Source: Ramlibacter pinisoli | Lineage (GTDB): Bacteria; Pseudomonadota; Gammaproteobacteria; Burkholderiales; Burkholderiaceae_C | NCBI RefSeq assembly: GCF_009758015.1 | Contig: NZ_WSEL01000006.1 | Span: 1-64,000 of the forward strand | Direction: 5' to 3' | DNA: 64,000 nt | Shown here: in pieces, positions 49,299 through 58,652 of the stretch | How positions within the stretch are numbered: position 1 is the stretch's first letter | Layout: each line of letters starts with the position of its first letter | Notes under the pieces: generated by a model | What the model was told of the DNA's origin: nothing | What the model saw: only the letters and a program-made list of their open reading frames with translations | Databases searched by the model: none | Program-made: the position numbers and the translations under genes

Positions 49299-51079
49299 CA
49301 CAGGGCTCCGGGGATCCAGGTGCGCGACGTGGTGGTCGCCGCCCGGATCCGCTCGAGCGGGATCTTGGGCGTGCGGTCGGCGTTCAGCAGGCCGTTGGCC
49401 TCCTGGTAGGTGTCGGCGAACTGGGTGTAGCAGAAGCCGCTGAACAGGGCGGTGTGGATGATGGTGTCGAGCAGCTGCTCGTACAGCTGGGCGAACTCCT
49501 CCTCGTTCTCGGCCCGGTTGTAGCCCCAGATCTTGCGCGCCCCCGGCTCGCTGTGGGCCTGGAACGCGATGCCGCCGAACTCGGTCAGCATGATGGGCTG
49601 GCCGCGGTGCGGATAGCCGTCCAGCGTCAGCACGCGCCCGCCCGGCCGGCGGCGGTCGAACAGCTGCTCGGGCGGGATCTCGGCGCCGTAGCGCTGGCGG
49701 ATGTGCTCGGTATTGGCGTCGTAGTCGTGGATGCCGATGATGTCGGTGGCGCTGGATTCCCAGCCGTCGTTGCCGATCACAGGCCGCGTGACGTCCAGCG
49801 TCTTGGTCAGGTGGTACAGCGCCTCCACCGCGTGGCGCTGCTCGCGCACCGCGGTCAGCTCCGGCACGCCCCAGGACTCGTTGAACGGCACCCAGGTGAT
49901 GATGCAGGGGTGGCTGTAGTCGCGGTCGATCGCCTCGGTCCACTCGCGCACGATGCGCCGGATGGCGGTGCGCGTGAAGCGGTAGGCCGAGGGCATCTCC
50001 TCCCACACCAGCAGCCCCAGCCGGTCGGCCCAGTACAGGTAGCGCGGGTCCTCGATCTTCTGGTGCTTGCGCACGCCGTTGAAGCCCATCGCCTTGGCCA
50101 GCTCGACGTCGCGCCGCAGCGCGTCGTCGCCGGGCGCCGCCAGCAGCGTGTCGGGCCAGTAGCCCTGGTCGAGCACCAGCCGCAGCACGTAGGGCCGGCC
50201 ATTGAGCATCAGCCGGTCGCGCAGGATGTGCACCGAGCGCAGCGCGGTGTAGGAGCTGAATTCGTCGATGACCTCGTTGCCGCGCAGCAGCCGCACGCGC
50301 GCGTCCAGCAGGGTCGGCCGCTCGGGGCTCCACAGCAGCTCGTTGCGGAAGTCGTCGATGCCGGGGTCGGACAGCACGATGAAGCGGTCGACCTCGCCCT
50401 CCACCACCTGGTAGCGGTCGCGCGCCAGCAGCCGCTCGCCGTGCGACAGCTGGATCTCGACCGCCAGGTCGTCGGCCGGGTCGCCCTGGATGCGCACCTC
50501 GAAGCCGATCTGGAAGCCCTCCACGCGCGGCGTCCAGCGCACCTTGTCGACATAGGTGCGCGGCACGCGCTCCAGCCACACGGTCTGCCAGATGCCGGTG
50601 GTGCGCGGGTACCAGATCGAGTGCGGCTCGAGCTGCCAGTCCTGCTTGCCGCGCGGCTTGGTCAGCTCGTGCGGGTCGTCCTCGGCCCGCAGCGTGACCA
50701 CCTGCCGGCCCGAGGGCTCCAGCATGTCGGTGATGTCGGCGAAGAACGGCGTGTGGCCGCCTTCGTGGATGGCGCACAGGCGGCCGTTGACCCACACGCG
50801 GGCCGCGTAGTCGACGGCGCCGAAGCGCAGCATCACGCGGTCCTTGCCCGGCTTGACGTCGATGTCGCGCTGGTACCAGCACACCTTGTGGAAGCCCTGG
50901 TCGCCGATGCCGCTGGCCTTTGCCTCGGGCGGAAACGGCACCGTGATCTGGTGCGTCCAGCGGCTGATGTCCTCGGGACGGCGATACGTCTCGTCGTCGT
51001 CCCAGCAGAAGCGCCAGGGTCCGTTCAGGCAGGTCCATTGGGCCCGCTGCAATTGCGGGCGCGGATAGGCGAAATCCAA
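49298..51079 (-). CDS. Glycoside hydrolase family 2 protein (beta-galactosidase/glucuronidase-like)
   Basis: A 593-aa GH2 enzyme: sugar-binding jelly roll (about 15-180), Ig-like domain (about 185-290) and TIM barrel. Acid/base Glu401 lies in PFNESWG and nucleophile Glu500 in LTEFGG. It has no signal peptide, so it is intracellular and works on an imported glycoside. As first gene of the gal operon it probably releases galactose for GalK, but family members also hydrolyse glucuronides and mannosides. Confidence 0.9.
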   Translation of the reverse strand: MDFAYPRPQLQRAQWTCLNGPWRFCWDDDETYRRPEDISRWTHQITVPFPPEAKASGIGDQGFHKVCWYQRDIDVKPGKDRVMLRFGAVDYAARVWVNGRLCAIHEGGHTPFFADITDMLEPSGRQVVTLRAEDDPHELTKPRGKQDWQLEPHSIWYPRTTGIWQTVWLERVPRTYVDKVRWTPRVEGFQIGFEVRIQGDPADDLAVEIQLSHGERLLARDRYQVVEGEVDRFIVLSDPGIDDFRNELLWSPERPTLLDARVRLLRGNEVIDEFSSYTALRSVHILRDRLMLNGRPYVLRLVLDQGYWPDTLLAAPGDDALRRDVELAKAMGFNGVRKHQKIEDPRYLYWADRLGLLVWEEMPSAYRFTRTAIRRIVREWTEAIDRDYSHPCIITWVPFNESWGVPELTAVREQRHAVEALYHLTKTLDVTRPVIGNDGWESSATDIIGIHDYDANTEHIRQRYGAEIPPEQLFDRRRPGGRVLTLDGYPHRGQPIMLTEFGGIAFQAHSEPGARKIWGYNRAENEEEFAQLYEQLLDTIIHTALFSGFCYTQFADTYQEANGLLNADRTPKIPLERIRAATTTSRTWIPGAL

Positions 51080-51155
51080 GTGGCGATCTCCTTGTGACGG
51101 GACAGCGGGGGGCTCCCCGACCCCACGCCCGCCGACAGGAGAGCTGGCTCGGACG

Positions 51156-52271
51156 TCAGGCCACGCGGCCGCGCCTGGCGAGCCAGGCGAACAGGCCGGC
51201 GAGAGGCTGTCCCTGGTCGATCCTCAGAGGATGCCGGGCGGTGGCGCGTAGGTCGAAACCGTGTCGGTCGGCCAGCGTCCGGATGTAACCCTCGGAATGC
51301 GCGTAGCGGAGGCTGCGGCGCAGCACCAGCCGCTCCTGCTCATCGGCCGCCTCGACGGAGAAACAGAAGGCTCCGCCGTCCTCGAGCACGCGCGCCGCGC
51401 CGGCGAACACCGCCTCGAGGTCGCCGACATAAATGAACACATCGGCCGCCAGCAGCAGGTCGTAGCGGCGAGGGGTGGCCGCCAGGTGCGGCGCGAGATC
51501 GGCCTCGACCACCTCGTCGTAGAGGCCGCGCGCGCGCGCCTGCCGCACCATGTTGGGCGACAGATCGATGCCGTCGAGCCGCTGCGCGATCGGCCGCAGC
51601 AGCGGCGCGCACAGGCCGGTGCCGCAGCCCAGGTCCAGGGCAGCCTGGAAGCGCCGCCCCTGCAGGCCGTCGACCAGCAGCTGCGGCGCCCGGTAGCCCA
51701 GCGCCTGCACCAGGTGCTGGTCGAACTCGCCGGCATAGCTGTCGAACAGCTGGCGCACGTAGGCGGTCGGCGGCGCAGGCGGGACGCTGTCGCCGCGCAG
51801 CGCAGCCAGGTAGTAGCGCTGCAGCTCGGGCTCGAAGCCCAGCGCCAGCGCGCGCTCGTGCGCCGCGATCGCGTCGGCCGGCCGGCCGAGCTCGCGCAGC
51901 AGGTCGCCGCGCAGGCTCCAGCCCAGGCCGGCGGCCGGCGCCAGCGTGGTGGCGCGCTCGACGGCCTGCAGGGCCGGCTCCAGCCGGCGCAGCTCCGAGC
52001 GCGCCAGCGCCAGGTGCAGCCAGGCGTTCACGTCCTGCGGCTCCAGCCCCAGCGCCTCCTCCAGCGGCTCGACGGCCTCGGCCATGCGGCCGAGGCGGAA
52101 GCGGGCGATGCCGAGGTTGACCAGGGTGGAGGCACGGCCGGGCAGCAGCGCCAGCGAGGCCAGGAACTGGCGCTCGGCGCCCGCGAAGTCGCCGCCCTCG
52201 CTGAGCTGGACGCCGCGCAGGAAGAAGGCCTTGGCCTGCTCGAAGGCCGGATCGGGAGCGGGCTGTGTCAT
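51156..52271 (-). CDS. TPR-repeat class I SAM methyltransferase
   Basis: A 371-aa protein. Residues about 1-150 are tetratricopeptide repeats ([30 protein letters not shown] and following). A linker with [26 protein letters not shown] leads to a SAM-dependent methyltransferase with [15 protein letters not shown] and the acidic strand [12 protein letters not shown]. The combination is known from uncharacterised proteobacterial proteins. The target is probably a protein or lipid recognised through the TPRs. It lies 76 bp upstream of the GH2 gene on the same strand and is divergent from hemE. Confidence 0.87.
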   Translation of the reverse strand: MTQPAPDPAFEQAKAFFLRGVQLSEGGDFAGAERQFLASLALLPGRASTLVNLGIARFRLGRMAEAVEPLEEALGLEPQDVNAWLHLALARSELRRLEPALQAVERATTLAPAAGLGWSLRGDLLRELGRPADAIAAHERALALGFEPELQRYYLAALRGDSVPPAPPTAYVRQLFDSYAGEFDQHLVQALGYRAPQLLVDGLQGRRFQAALDLGCGTGLCAPLLRPIAQRLDGIDLSPNMVRQARARGLYDEVVEADLAPHLAATPRRYDLLLAADVFIYVGDLEAVFAGAARVLEDGGAFCFSVEAADEQERLVLRRSLRYAHSEGYIRTLADRHGFDLRATARHPLRIDQGQPLAGLFAWLARRGRVA

Positions 52272-52319
52272 GGGTGGGCGATCATAGAAGGCGCCACGGG
52301 AAGGCGCGACAATCCCCGG

Positions 52320-53411
52320 ATGACTTTCGCGCCGCTCCAGAACGACACGTTCCTGCGCGCCTGCCGGCGGCAGGCGACGCCGTACACGCCCCTGTGGCTG
52401 ATGCGCCAGGCCGGACGCTACCTGCCCGAGTACAAGGCCACCCGCGCCAAGGCCGGCAGCTTCATGGGCCTGGCCACCAACGTGGATTACGCCACCGAGG
52501 TCACGCTGCAGCCGCTGGAGCGCTACCCGCTGGACGCCGCCATCCTGTTCTCCGACATCCTCACCGTGCCCGACGCCATGGGCCTGGGCCTGAGCTTCGC
52601 GCTCGGCGAGGGCCCGCGGTTCGCGCACACGGTGCGCGACGAGGCGGCGGTGAACGCGCTGGCGGTGCCCGACATGGACAAGCTGCGCTACGTGTTCGAC
52701 GCCGTGACCTCGATCCGCCGCGCGCTGGCCGGCCGCGTGCCCCTGATCGGGTTCTCGGGCAGCCCCTGGACGCTGGCCTGCTACATGGTGGAGGGCGGCG
52801 GCTCGGACGACTACCGGCTGGTGAAGTCGCTGCTGTACGCGCGCCCCGACCTGATGCAGCGCCTGCTGGCGGTCAACGCCGACGCCGTCGCGGCCTACCT
52901 CAATGCGCAGATCGAGGCCGGTGCCCAGGCGGTGATGGTGTTCGACAGCTGGGGCGGGGTGCTGGCCGACGGCGCCTTCCAGCAGTTCAGCCTGGCATCC
53001 ACCGCCCGCGTGCTGGCGCAAGTCAAGCGCGAGCACGCCGGCGTGCCGATCCCGCGCATCGTGTTCACCAAGGGCGGCGGGCTGTGGCTGGACGCCATGC
53101 GCGATCTCGACTGCGACGTGCTGGGGCTCGACTGGACGGTGAACCTCGGCCACGCGCGCCGCCTGGTCGGCGACGTCAAGGCCCTGCAGGGCAACCTCGA
53201 TCCCAACGTGCTGTTCGCGCCGCCGGAGCGCATCGAGGAACAGGTGCAGGCCGTCCTCGACAGCTTCGGCGCGCCGCACGCCGGTGCGGGCACCGGCCCC
53301 ACCCACATCTTCAACCTGGGCCACGGCATCAGCCAGCACACGCCGCCCGAGCACGTGGCGGCGCTGGTCGAGGCTGTGCACCGGCGGTCGCGGCGCAGCG
53401 TGACGTCCTGA
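52320..53411 (+). CDS. hemE: Uroporphyrinogen decarboxylase
   Basis: A 363-aa enzyme of haem biosynthesis converting uroporphyrinogen III to coproporphyrinogen III. The N-terminal signature [15 protein letters not shown] contains the catalytic-site Arg, followed by [12 protein letters not shown] with the essential Asp, and [19 protein letters not shown]. Full length. ATG 52320 is preceded by a GACAAT-type -10 about 13 bp upstream. It is divergent from the TPR methyltransferase gene. Confidence 0.96.
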   Translation: MTFAPLQNDTFLRACRRQATPYTPLWLMRQAGRYLPEYKATRAKAGSFMGLATNVDYATEVTLQPLERYPLDAAILFSDILTVPDAMGLGLSFALGEGPRFAHTVRDEAAVNALAVPDMDKLRYVFDAVTSIRRALAGRVPLIGFSGSPWTLACYMVEGGGSDDYRLVKSLLYARPDLMQRLLAVNADAVAAYLNAQIEAGAQAVMVFDSWGGVLADGAFQQFSLASTARVLAQVKREHAGVPIPRIVFTKGGGLWLDAMRDLDCDVLGLDWTVNLGHARRLVGDVKALQGNLDPNVLFAPPERIEEQVQAVLDSFGAPHAGAGTGPTHIFNLGHGISQHTPPEHVAALVEAVHRRSRRSVTS

Positions 53412-53754
53412 CAGCGCGTCATCGGGAGATTCCCCAGTGGACGCCCGGGCATCCGACCAGTGGTGGCTTGACTTATGCACAAAAGCCGTGCTGCGGCGCA
53501 ACGTAAGCGCTGCCCGGTGCCGGATTCCGCTACAACTCTGCTAGCAGAGCTAAGTCCTTGATTTTGCTGGTGTTGTGCGGATGCCGCTTTTGCGGGCATT
53601 TCAGCCAAGCCCTTGATTTTTCGGGCCTCCCGGGCGGCTGCCGGGCATGTATCAACAAAGTTATCCACAGCAACTGTGAACTTTTGGAAACAAGCTTTGA
53701 AATCAATGACTTGGGGCGGTTTCCGATGCCGGGCATGAGGAAAGCGCGCCAAGG
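53412..53754. promoter_or_regulatory. priA upstream region with two DnaA boxes and repeated TTGATTT motifs
   Basis: A 343-bp non-coding, AT-richer gap. Two consensus DnaA boxes (TTATNCACA) are on the plus strand: TTATGCACA (53473-53481) and TTATCCACA (53661-53669). A 14-bp perfect palindrome CTCTGCTAGCAGAG lies at 53536-53549. The motif AAGYCMTTGATTT occurs three times, direct at 53552 and 53607 and inverted at 53700-53712. It precedes priA, whose product restarts replication. I see no ORF worth calling. Confidence 0.6.
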
Positions 53755-55797
53755 ATGACCAGTCCGCCGGTCCGGCTGCCGGTGGTCGTCGCCGCCCCCG
53801 CCCACAGCGGCATCGTCACGCCCCTCACCTATCGAAGTGAGCTCCCGCTCGCGCCCGGGGCCCTGGTGCGCGTGCCGCTCGGCCGACGCGAGGTGCTGGG
53901 GGTGGTCTGGGACGGCGAGCCGGCCGACGCCGGCGTGGAGGAACGCCCGATCGCCGGCGTCCTGGACGGCATCGCGCCGCTGCCGGCCGCCTGGCGCCGC
54001 CTGGTCGCCTTCAGTGCGGCGTATTACCAACGCAGTCCCGGCGAAGTGGCCCTGGCGGCGCTGCCGCCCCAGCTGCGCGACCTCAGCCCGGAGCAGTGGC
54101 AGCGGCGGCTGGCCCGCAAGCCCGCCGGCGCGGCCACGGCGGCGGCCGGTCCGGCGCCGGTCCTGACGGACGAACAGGCCGCGGCGCTGGCGCAGCTGCG
54201 CAGCCAGCCCGGCCCGTTCCTGCTGTACGGCGCCACCGGCAGCGGCAAGACCGAGGTCTACCTGCAGGCCGTGGCCGAGGCCCTGGCCGGCGACCCGGCG
54301 GCGCAGGCGCTGGTGATGGTGCCGGAGATCAACCTCACGCCGCAGCTGCAGGAGCGCTTCGTCGCGCGCTTCGGCGCCGACGCGGTGGTGGCGCTGCACA
54401 GCGGCATGACGCACCCGCAGCGCCTGAAGGCCTGGCTGGCGGCGCACGCCGGCCGCGCCCGCATCGTGCTGGGCACGCGCATGGCGGTGTTCGCCTCGCT
54501 GCCGCAGCTGCGGCTGGTGGTCGTCGACGAGGAGCACGACCCGAGCTACAAGCAGCAGGAGGGCGCGCGCTACTCGGCCCGCGACCTGGCGCTGTGGCGC
54601 GGGCGCGAGGAGCGGGCCAAGGTGCTGCTCGGCTCGGCGACGCCGTCGCTGGAAAGCTGGCTGGCCAGCGAGCGCGGACGCTACCTGCGGCTGGCCATGC
54701 CCTCGCGCGTGGGCGCCGGGCGGCTGCCGAAGGTGCGGCTGCTGGACCTGAACCTGCAGCCGAAGAAGACCGTGGTCGCCCCGCAGCTGCTGGCCGCCAT
54801 CGAGGCGCGCATCGCGCGCGGCGAGCAGGCCCTGCTGTTCCTGAACCGGCGCGGCTATGCGCCGGTGCTGGCCTGCACCGCCTGCGAGTGGAAGAGCGAG
54901 TGCCCGCACTGCAGCGCCTACCGGGTGTTCCACAAGATCGACCGCACCTTGCGCTGCCATCACTGCGGCTTCACCGAGCGGGTGCCGCGCGCCTGCCCGC
55001 AGTGCGGCAACCTGGACATCGCGCCGCTGGGCCGTGGCACCGAGCGGCTGGAGGAACACCTGGCCGAGCTGCTGCACGCGACCCGGCGGCCGGACGGCCA
55101 GCCGGTGCGCATCGCCCGCATCGACGCCGACAGCACGCGCGGCAAGGGCGAGCTCGATGCCCGGCTGGCGCAGGTGCATGCCGGCGAGGTCGACGTGCTG
55201 GTGGGCACCCAGATGGTGACCAAGGGCCACGACTTCCGCCGCATCACGCTGGTGGCGGCGCTGAACGCCGACACCGCGCTGTTCTCCAGCGACTTCCGCG
55301 CGCCCGAGCGGCTGTTCTCGCTGCTGATGCAGGCCGCCGGCCGTGCCGGCCGCGACGCCAGCGTGGCCGATGCCAGCGAGATGTGGGTCCAGACCTTCCA
55401 CCCGGACCACCCGCTGTTCGCCGCGCTCAAGCGCCACGACTACCCGCGCTTCGCCGCCCAGCAACTGGAGGACCGCGAGGCCGCCGGCATGCCGCCCTAT
55501 GCCTACCAGGCGCTGCTGCGCGCCGATGCCCGCACCCAGGAGGTGGCGCAGGAGTTCCTGCGGCTGGCCGGCGTGGCGGCACAGGACCTGCCCGAGGCGC
55601 CGCAGGTCACGGTCTACCCGCCGGTGCCGCTGGCGGTGCAGCGAGTGGCCGACGTCGAGCGCGCCCAGATGGTGGCCGAGAGCGCCTCGCGCCCGGCGCT
55701 GCAGCGCTTCCTGGCCGCCTGGCAGCCGCTGCTGCAGGACAGCCGGCCCAAGGGGCTGATCCGCTGGGCGATCGACGTCGATCCGTTGGCGATCTGA
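53755..55797 (+). CDS. priA: Primosomal protein N' (replication restart helicase PriA)
   Basis: A 680-aa superfamily 2 helicase. The N-terminal 3'-DNA-binding domain begins LPVVVAAPAHSGIVTPLTY. Walker A is GATGSGKTEVYL, Walker B DEEHD. The zinc-binding insertion is complete (CTACEW, CPHC, CHHC, CPQC). The C-terminal helicase motifs are GTQMVTKGHDF and QAAGRAGR. It loads the replisome at stalled forks. Length is near the 732 aa of E. coli with a shorter N-terminus, which is usual in betaproteobacteria. Confidence 0.95.
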   Translation: MTSPPVRLPVVVAAPAHSGIVTPLTYRSELPLAPGALVRVPLGRREVLGVVWDGEPADAGVEERPIAGVLDGIAPLPAAWRRLVAFSAAYYQRSPGEVALAALPPQLRDLSPEQWQRRLARKPAGAATAAAGPAPVLTDEQAAALAQLRSQPGPFLLYGATGSGKTEVYLQAVAEALAGDPAAQALVMVPEINLTPQLQERFVARFGADAVVALHSGMTHPQRLKAWLAAHAGRARIVLGTRMAVFASLPQLRLVVVDEEHDPSYKQQEGARYSARDLALWRGREERAKVLLGSATPSLESWLASERGRYLRLAMPSRVGAGRLPKVRLLDLNLQPKKTVVAPQLLAAIEARIARGEQALLFLNRRGYAPVLACTACEWKSECPHCSAYRVFHKIDRTLRCHHCGFTERVPRACPQCGNLDIAPLGRGTERLEEHLAELLHATRRPDGQPVRIARIDADSTRGKGELDARLAQVHAGEVDVLVGTQMVTKGHDFRRITLVAALNADTALFSSDFRAPERLFSLLMQAAGRAGRDASVADASEMWVQTFHPDHPLFAALKRHDYPRFAAQQLEDREAAGMPPYAYQALLRADARTQEVAQEFLRLAGVAAQDLPEAPQVTVYPPVPLAVQRVADVERAQMVAESASRPALQRFLAAWQPLLQDSRPKGLIRWAIDVDPLAI

Positions 55798-55829
55798 GGC
55801 TGGGAGCCCGGCCTGACGACCCAGGGGGT

Positions 55830-55950
55830 CAAGTCCGGCATTCCTTCTCGCCCGTCATGGCTGGCTTGACCCGCCATCCATCTCCTGAACGCGAACCGGG
55901 TGAGGCGCGGATCCGGGGGATGGATGGCGGGCGAGCCCGGCATGACGTGA
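55830..55950. repeat. REP-like palindromic repeat between priA and rsmI
   Basis: It contains TCATGGCTGGCTTGACCCGCCATCCATC (split here into stem ATGG...GCCAT around 55857-55877) and the opposing GATGGCGGGCGAGCCCGGCATGACG around 55922-55947. This matches the units at 42503-42650 and 62804-63053 in design. It sits between two convergent genes. Confidence 0.65.
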
Positions 55951-55992
55951 CCTCGGGTCGGGTCCGCCATGCCGTGGGCGGGCGCTGCGCCC

Positions 55993-56901
55993 TCAGCCCT
56001 GCTTGATCCGCAGCGCCGCCTCGTACAAGGCGTTGCGTGAGCCGCCGGTGATCTCCGCCGCGAGCCTCACGGCGGTCTTCACCGGCAGTTCGGCCAGCAG
56101 CAGGCGCAGCACGCGCTCGCCGTCGTCGGGCGCGGCGGCGTGCGGGATGCCGTGCAGGACCAGCGCGAACTCGCCGCGGCTGCGCTGCGGATCGGCGGCC
56201 AGCCAGGCCGGCAGCGCATCGCAGCGCAGGGTGGCGATCTGTTCGAACTGCTTGGTGAGTTCGCGCCCGACCGTCAGCGGCCGCTCGCCCAGCGCCGCCA
56301 GCGCCTGCGCCAGCGCGGCGATGCGGTGCGGCGCCTCCAGCAGCACCACGGCGCGCGCCTCGGCGGCCAGCGCCTGCACCGCGGCATCGCGCTCGCCGGC
56401 CTTGGCGGGCAGGAAGCCGGCGAACACGAAGCCGCCCTCCTGCACCGAACCGGCGGCGCTGAGCACCGCGGTCACGCTGCTGGCGCCCGGCAGCGGCACC
56501 ACCCGCAGGCCGGCGGTGCGCACCGCCGCCACCAGCCGCGCGCCCGGATCGCTGACGGCCGGCGTGCCGGCGTCGCTGGCATAAGCCACCCGCTCGCCGG
56601 CCTGCAGCCAGCCGACCACCTTCAGCGCCGCTTCGGCCTCGTTGTGCTGGTGCACGGCCAGCAGGCGTTCGCCGGTGCGGTCGATGCCGCAGGCGCGCAG
56701 CAGCGACTGGGTGTGGCGGGTGTCCTCGCAGGCGATGCGGTCGGCCAGCTCCAGCACGTGCAGGCCGCGCAGCGTCACATCCGCCAGGTTGCCGATGGGC
56801 GTGGCGACCACGTACAGCGCACCGCGCGGATACTCCTGCGGGCCGGCAGCGGCACGCGCCGCAGCCAGCGCACCGGCGAGGGAGGAAGCGGAAGTGGACA
56901 A
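55993..56901 (-). CDS. rsmI: 16S rRNA (cytidine1402-2'-O)-methyltransferase
   Basis: A 302-aa tetrapyrrole-methylase-fold enzyme that methylates C1402 of 16S rRNA. Signatures are [47 protein letters not shown] and [16 protein letters not shown]. The start is TTG 56901 with AGGA eight bases upstream. The frame continues to 57192 but overlaps the divergent yraN, so it is rejected there. It is divergent from yraN by only 15 bp, so their promoters must lie inside each other's coding ends. Confidence 0.93.
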   Translation of the reverse strand: MSTSASSLAGALAAARAAAGPQEYPRGALYVVATPIGNLADVTLRGLHVLELADRIACEDTRHTQSLLRACGIDRTGERLLAVHQHNEAEAALKVVGWLQAGERVAYASDAGTPAVSDPGARLVAAVRTAGLRVVPLPGASSVTAVLSAAGSVQEGGFVFAGFLPAKAGERDAAVQALAAEARAVVLLEAPHRIAALAQALAALGERPLTVGRELTKQFEQIATLRCDALPAWLAADPQRSRGEFALVLHGIPHAAAPDDGERVLRLLLAELPVKTAVRLAAEITGGSRNALYEAALRIKQG

Positions 56902-56916
56902 GGCGGAGTTCCTGCG

Positions 56917-57294
56917 ATGACCGAGGTGCCCGGCGGCGGCCCGACCACCAAGGCGGCCGGCGACGCGGCCGAGGCGCTGGCGCTGGCGCACCTGCGCCGC
57001 GCCGGCCTGCGGCTGGTGGCCCGCAATTATCGGACCCCGGGCCGCGGCGGCGGCGAGATCGACCTGGTGATGCGCGAGGGCGCCACGCTGGTGTTCGTCG
57101 AGGTGCGGCGCCGCGCCAGCGCGCGCTGGGGCGGCGCGGCGGCCAGCATCGGGGCGACCAAGCGGCGCCGCATCGTGCTGGCGGCGCACCACTACCTGCT
57201 GCGGCTGGCCGCACCGCCGCCGTGCCGCTTCGACGTGGTGACGGTCGAGGACGGGCGCATCGGCTGGCTGCGGGCGGCGTTCGACGCCGGCTGA
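56917..57294 (+). CDS. yraN: YraN family protein (UPF0102, endonuclease-like fold)
   Basis: A 125-aa member of UPF0102. It has a restriction-endonuclease-like core: [29 protein letters not shown], then [21 protein letters not shown] (the E-I-D-x11-EVR catalytic-type motif), then [15 protein letters not shown]. The in vivo role is unsettled. It neighbours rsmI in most proteobacteria. Confidence 0.92.
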   Translation: MTEVPGGGPTTKAAGDAAEALALAHLRRAGLRLVARNYRTPGRGGGEIDLVMREGATLVFVEVRRRASARWGGAAASIGATKRRRIVLAAHHYLLRLAAPPPCRFDVVTVEDGRIGWLRAAFDAG

Positions 57295-57316
57295 GGCGCC
57301 CGCCGCGGTGAACGCC

Positions 57317-58078
57317 CTAGCGGGTGAGCCGGCCGGCCAGCTCGGCCCCGTCGCGCACCACCGGCGGCGCCGCCAGCGCCAGCAGCAGCGCCGCGATCGG
57401 CAGCGTGGCCGCGAACCCCAGGACCTTGAAGCCGATCGCGCCCACGATCCCGCCGGCCAGGAACAGGGCCAGCGTGGCGGCGTGGATCGCCAGCCGCTCG
57501 CGGTCGGCCCGGACGAAATGGCGCGCGTGGCGGTGCGCGTCGCGGTTGCGGTACACGAGCCGGCCCAGCTCGATCCCGAGGTCGGTCACGATGCCCGTCA
57601 TGTGCGTCGTGCGGATCTCGGCCTTCGACACCTTGGTGATCACCGCGTTCTGCAGACCCATCACGAAGCACAGCAGCAGGACCGTGGCGGGAACGAACAG
57701 GCCCTGGAGCGCGCCCCCGTTGGCACCGAGCTGGCCGAAGACGAGCAGCAGGACCGCCTCCAGCACCAGGGGCAGCGCGAATTCCGCGTGCAGGTCATGG
57801 CGGCGCGCCCAGTTCACCAGCAAGGCCGTGGCCACGGCGCCGGCCAGGAAGCAGCCGAGCATCGCGACGCCGGCCAGTGCCAGCGCCACCTGGCCCAGGA
57901 CCAGATCGTCGGCGATCGACGACACGATGCCGGTGACATGCGAGGTGTAGCGGGCCACCGCCAGGAAGCCGCCGGCGTTCACGGCCCCCGCCACGAAGGC
58001 GAGGCATCCGCCCAGCTGGCGGTTGGCTGCGGTGGTTCGTTCCCGCTGCGCGAGGCGGGACAGGAAGGCAGGACGCAT
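57317..58078 (-). CDS. YoaK family membrane protein (DUF1275)
   Basis: A 253-aa membrane protein with about six hydrophobic helices. The DUF1275 signature is AFVAGAVNAGGFLAVARYTSHVTG at the N-terminus, with TTHMTGIVTDLG in the middle. The function is unknown; some members are linked to transport. It lies convergent to yraN, 22 bp away, and breaks the usual yraN-diaA adjacency. Confidence 0.88.
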   Translation of the reverse strand: MRPAFLSRLAQRERTTAANRQLGGCLAFVAGAVNAGGFLAVARYTSHVTGIVSSIADDLVLGQVALALAGVAMLGCFLAGAVATALLVNWARRHDLHAEFALPLVLEAVLLLVFGQLGANGGALQGLFVPATVLLLCFVMGLQNAVITKVSKAEIRTTHMTGIVTDLGIELGRLVYRNRDAHRHARHFVRADRERLAIHAATLALFLAGGIVGAIGFKVLGFAATLPIAALLLALAAPPVVRDGAELAGRLTR

Positions 58079-58202
58079 CGATGGGGCACCCCCGGGTCGC
58101 AGTGTAGCCAGCGGTCCCGGCGGCCATCGCCATCCCCGCGCCCTGGACCGTGCCTGGCCGGCTGCCTACCATGGGGCAACTGGACTTCCCCCGGGCCGAC
58201 CC

Positions 58203-58481
58203 ATGTGCCGCAACATCAAGACGCTGTTCAACTTCGAGCCACCGGCGACGGAACTCGAGATCCGCGATGCATCGCTGCAGTTCGTGCGCAAGCTCAGTGG
58301 CTTCAACGTCCCGTCCCGGGCCAATGAAGCGGCGTTCGAACGCGCGGTGGAGGAGGTGGCGGCGTCGGCGCGGACCCTGATCCGGTCGCTGGTCACCAGC
58401 GCCGAGCCCCGCACGCGGGAGGCCGAGGCGGCCAAGGCGCGGGCGCGGGCCGCCGAGCGGTTCGGCACGCAGTCCTCCTAG
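58203..58481 (+). CDS. DUF2277 domain-containing protein
   Basis: A 92-aa small protein that begins MCRNIKTLFNFEPPATELEIRDASLQFVRKLSGF, the DUF2277 hallmark including the conserved N-terminal CRNI. A helical region follows (AFERAVEEVAASARTLIRSL) with a charged C-terminus. The role is unknown. The sequence is full length for the family. Confidence 0.9.
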   Translation: MCRNIKTLFNFEPPATELEIRDASLQFVRKLSGFNVPSRANEAAFERAVEEVAASARTLIRSLVTSAEPRTREAEAAKARARAAERFGTQSS

Positions 58482-58652
58482 GGACCCCGCCGTCCCATGT
58501 AGCCAGTTCGCTCTTTTTGTGACCAGGCGTGACACCGGCAGGCGCCCGAGCGCCGGACACCGGAGGCGGCGGGTGTCCGGGTATTGGCCTTTCGGCCAAG
58601 TGTGCGGCGCACGGTGCGGACCCTATAACGGTGCTTCGCGGGAGTGAAAGCC

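Noticed and set aside
53536..53549. Terminator for hemE
   Set aside because: CTCTGCTAGCAGAG is a perfect palindrome with no loop and no T-run, so a protein site is more likely.
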